Shown in pieces: positions 62,611 to 64,000 of a stretch of DNA of 64,000 nt. The first letter of the stretch is position 1; every line of letters starts with the position of its first letter. The notes below the pieces were generated by a model, which was given only the letters and a program-made list of their open reading frames with translations, was not told the origin of the DNA and did not search any database. The stretch covers positions 62,001-126,000 of the forward strand of contig JAGDZJ010000008.1 of NCBI GenBank assembly GCA_049115955.1. Direction: 5' to 3'. Both the position numbers and the translations under genes were made by a program. Source of the stretch: Salinispirillum sp049115955 (GTDB lineage: Bacteria; Pseudomonadota; Gammaproteobacteria; Pseudomonadales; Natronospirillaceae).

Positions 62611-64000
62611 ATGAAAACCGCTGAAATACGCCAACGATTTCTGGATTTCTTCGCCCGCGAAGGGCATGAAATTGTGCCTACTTCCAGCTTGGTGCCAGCG
62701 AATGATCCTACCTTGTTGTTCACTAACGCGGGCATGAATCAATTCAAAGATCTGTTTCTGGGTCAAGAGAAGCGTGCTTACACACGGGCGACATCATCAC
62801 AGCGCGTGGTGCGAGCGGGTGGAAAGCACAATGACCTTGAAAACGTCGGCTACACCGCACGGCATCATACTTTCTTTGAAATGCTTGGTAACTTCAGCTT
62901 CGGAGACTACTTCAAGCAGGACGCCATTGCATTCGCTTGGCGTTTTCTAACGGTTGAGCTGGGCCTACCAACTGACCGACTGCTGGTCACTATTTATGCC
63001 GATGACGACGAAGCCTTTGGTATTTGGGCGAACGACATCGGTGTACCTGCAGAACGTATTATTCGCATCGGCGACAACAAGGGTGCGCGCTATGCGTCAG
63101 ATAACTTCTGGCAGATGGGTGACACTGGCCCTTGTGGGCCATGTACAGAGATTTTCTACGACCATGGTGCACACATTTGGGGTGGGCCTCCGGGCAGTCC
63201 TGAAGAAGACGGTGATCGTTTCATTGAAATTTGGAACGTCGTGTTCATGCAGTTCAATCGTCAGGCCGACGGAACGATGGATCCGCTACCGAAACCCAGT
63301 GTTGATACCGGCATGGGGCTTGAGCGCCTAGCTGCGATTTTGCAGGGTGTGCACGCCAACTATGAAATCGACTTGTTTCAAAACTTGATTGCCGCTGCCG
63401 CTAAGGCGACTGCAAGCCAAAACGATGACAACGCGTCATTGCGTGTACTGGCCGATCATATTCGTAGCTGTGCCTTCTTGATTGTAGACGGGGTGATGCC
63501 GTCGAACGAGGGGCGCGGATACGTGCTGCGTCGCATTATTCGTCGAGCCGTTCGTCATGGCCATAAACTGGGTTGCAAAACAGCGTTTTTCCACAAGCTG
63601 GTAGCGCCTTTAGTGCAGGAAATGGGAGAAGCCTATCCTGAACTGGTGAAAGCCCAAGCACAGGTAGAACGTATTCTCGCCCAGGAAGAAGATCAGTTTG
63701 CGAAGACGCTGGACAACGGTATGCGTTTGCTGGAAGAGGCCATCGCCGAGTTATCGGGCAAGGTTATTCCCGGTGAGACCGTATTTACCTTGTACGATAC
63801 CTTTGGCTTTCCAGTCGATCTGACAGCGGATATTGCGCGTGAGCGTGAGTTGGAACTGGACATGGAAGGCTTTGAAGCCGCCATGGAAGAACAGCGCAAC
63901 AAGGCGCGTCAGGCCAGTAAGTTTGGTTTGGACTTATCCAGTTTGGTGGCACTAGACACCGAGACACAGTTCGCCGGTTACGAATTGCTGTCGGTGGCCG
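62611..64000 (+). CDS. alaS: Alanine--tRNA ligase, N-terminal part (runs off the window edge)
   Basis: Charges tRNA-Ala, recognising the G3:U70 pair. The visible 463 codons start MKTAEIRQRFLDFFAREGHE and contain the class II motifs LFTNAGMNQFKDLFLG, CGPCTEIFYD (about 175-184), DTGMGLERLAAILQ and VLRRIIRRAVRHG. The editing and C-Ala domains lie beyond the window. The ATG at 62611 has only a weak ribosome-binding site. It follows recX in the usual recA-recX-alaS order, 136 bp away. Confidence 0.97.
   Translation, partial: MKTAEIRQRFLDFFAREGHEIVPTSSLVPANDPTLLFTNAGMNQFKDLFLGQEKRAYTRATSSQRVVRAGGKHNDLENVGYTARHHTFFEMLGNFSFGDYFKQDAIAFAWRFLTVELGLPTDRLLVTIYADDDEAFGIWANDIGVPAERIIRIGDNKGARYASDNFWQMGDTGPCGPCTEIFYDHGAHIWGGPPGSPEEDGDRFIEIWNVVFMQFNRQADGTMDPLPKPSVDTGMGLERLAAILQGVHANYEIDLFQNLIAAAAKATASQNDDNASLRVLADHIRSCAFLIVDGVMPSNEGRGYVLRRIIRRAVRHGHKLGCKTAFFHKLVAPLVQEMGEAYPELVKAQAQVERILAQEEDQFAKTLDNGMRLLEEAIAELSGKVIPGETVFTLYDTFGFPVDLTADIARERELELDMEGFEAAMEEQRNKARQASKFGLDLSSLVALDTETQFAGYELLSVA

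Overview
The window is a roughly 64 kb stretch of chromosome from a gammaproteobacterium. The gene order (map/rpsB-tsf-pyrH-frr-uppS-cdsA-dxr-rseP-bamA-skp-lpxD-fabZ-lpxA-lpxB-rnhB-dnaE-accA, then tilS-pyrG-eno-ftsB-ispD-ispF-truD-pcm-nlpD-rpoS, then fdxA-mutS and pncC-recA-recX-alaS) is the one seen in Pseudomonas and the Oceanospirillales. A Saccharospirillum/Reinekea-type marine member of that group is my guess, not a demonstrated assignment. Coding density is high, with many 1-50 bp overlaps between neighbouring genes. No rRNA, tRNA, CRISPR array, prophage or intact insertion sequence was seen.

Layout. 1-1634 (minus): start of valS and all of holC. 1711-11852: an accessory module made of a sigma-54-dependent AcoR/DhaR-type activator (minus), a divergent six-gene glycerol ABC uptake operon glpSTPQUV (plus) and a methyl-accepting chemotaxis protein. 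It sits between holC and pepA, which are usually adjacent (pepA-holC-valS). 11904-18276 (minus): pepA, a higBA toxin-antitoxin pair, a palindromic intergenic element, an LpxH-type phosphoesterase, dapD, an ArsC-like reductase and dapC. 18276-21766 (minus): glnD and map. 22072-41383 (plus): translation factors, isoprenoid and lipid carrier synthesis (uppS, dxr), phospholipid synthesis (cdsA), outer membrane assembly (rseP, bamA, skp), lipid A synthesis (lpxD, fabZ, lpxA, lpxB), rnhB, dnaE and accA. 41399-41522: a large palindrome. 41562-53030 (plus): GNAT acetyltransferase, tilS, pyrG, eno, ftsB, ispD, ispF, truD, pcm, a DUF368 lipid-carrier flippase, nlpD and rpoS. 53157-53291: an unrecognised 44-residue membrane protein with a sigma-S-like promoter. 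53371-56409 (minus): fdxA and mutS. 56457-59987: a pncC remnant followed by a xylose-type sugar ABC operon. 60265-64000 (plus): pncC, SOS-controlled recA, recX and the start of alaS.

Functional links. The lipid A, BAM and RseP genes form one envelope-building block, and uppS and the DUF368 protein both serve the undecaprenyl carrier cycle. dxr, ispD and ispF supply isoprenoid precursors for uppS. dapD and dapC act in the succinylase branch of lysine/diaminopimelate synthesis.

The most interesting signals are: (1) the sugar ABC operon between mutS and pncC is flanked by two diverged copies of the pncC ribosome-binding site and first codons, so the insertion scar is still visible; (2) the two glycerol transporter ATPases have complementary defects, predicting one good and one degenerate ATP site; (3) the 44-residue ORF beside rpoS; (4) palindromic elements at 41399-41522 and 14556-14671; (5) a probably leaderless higB transcript. 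Most of the rest is conserved core genome.
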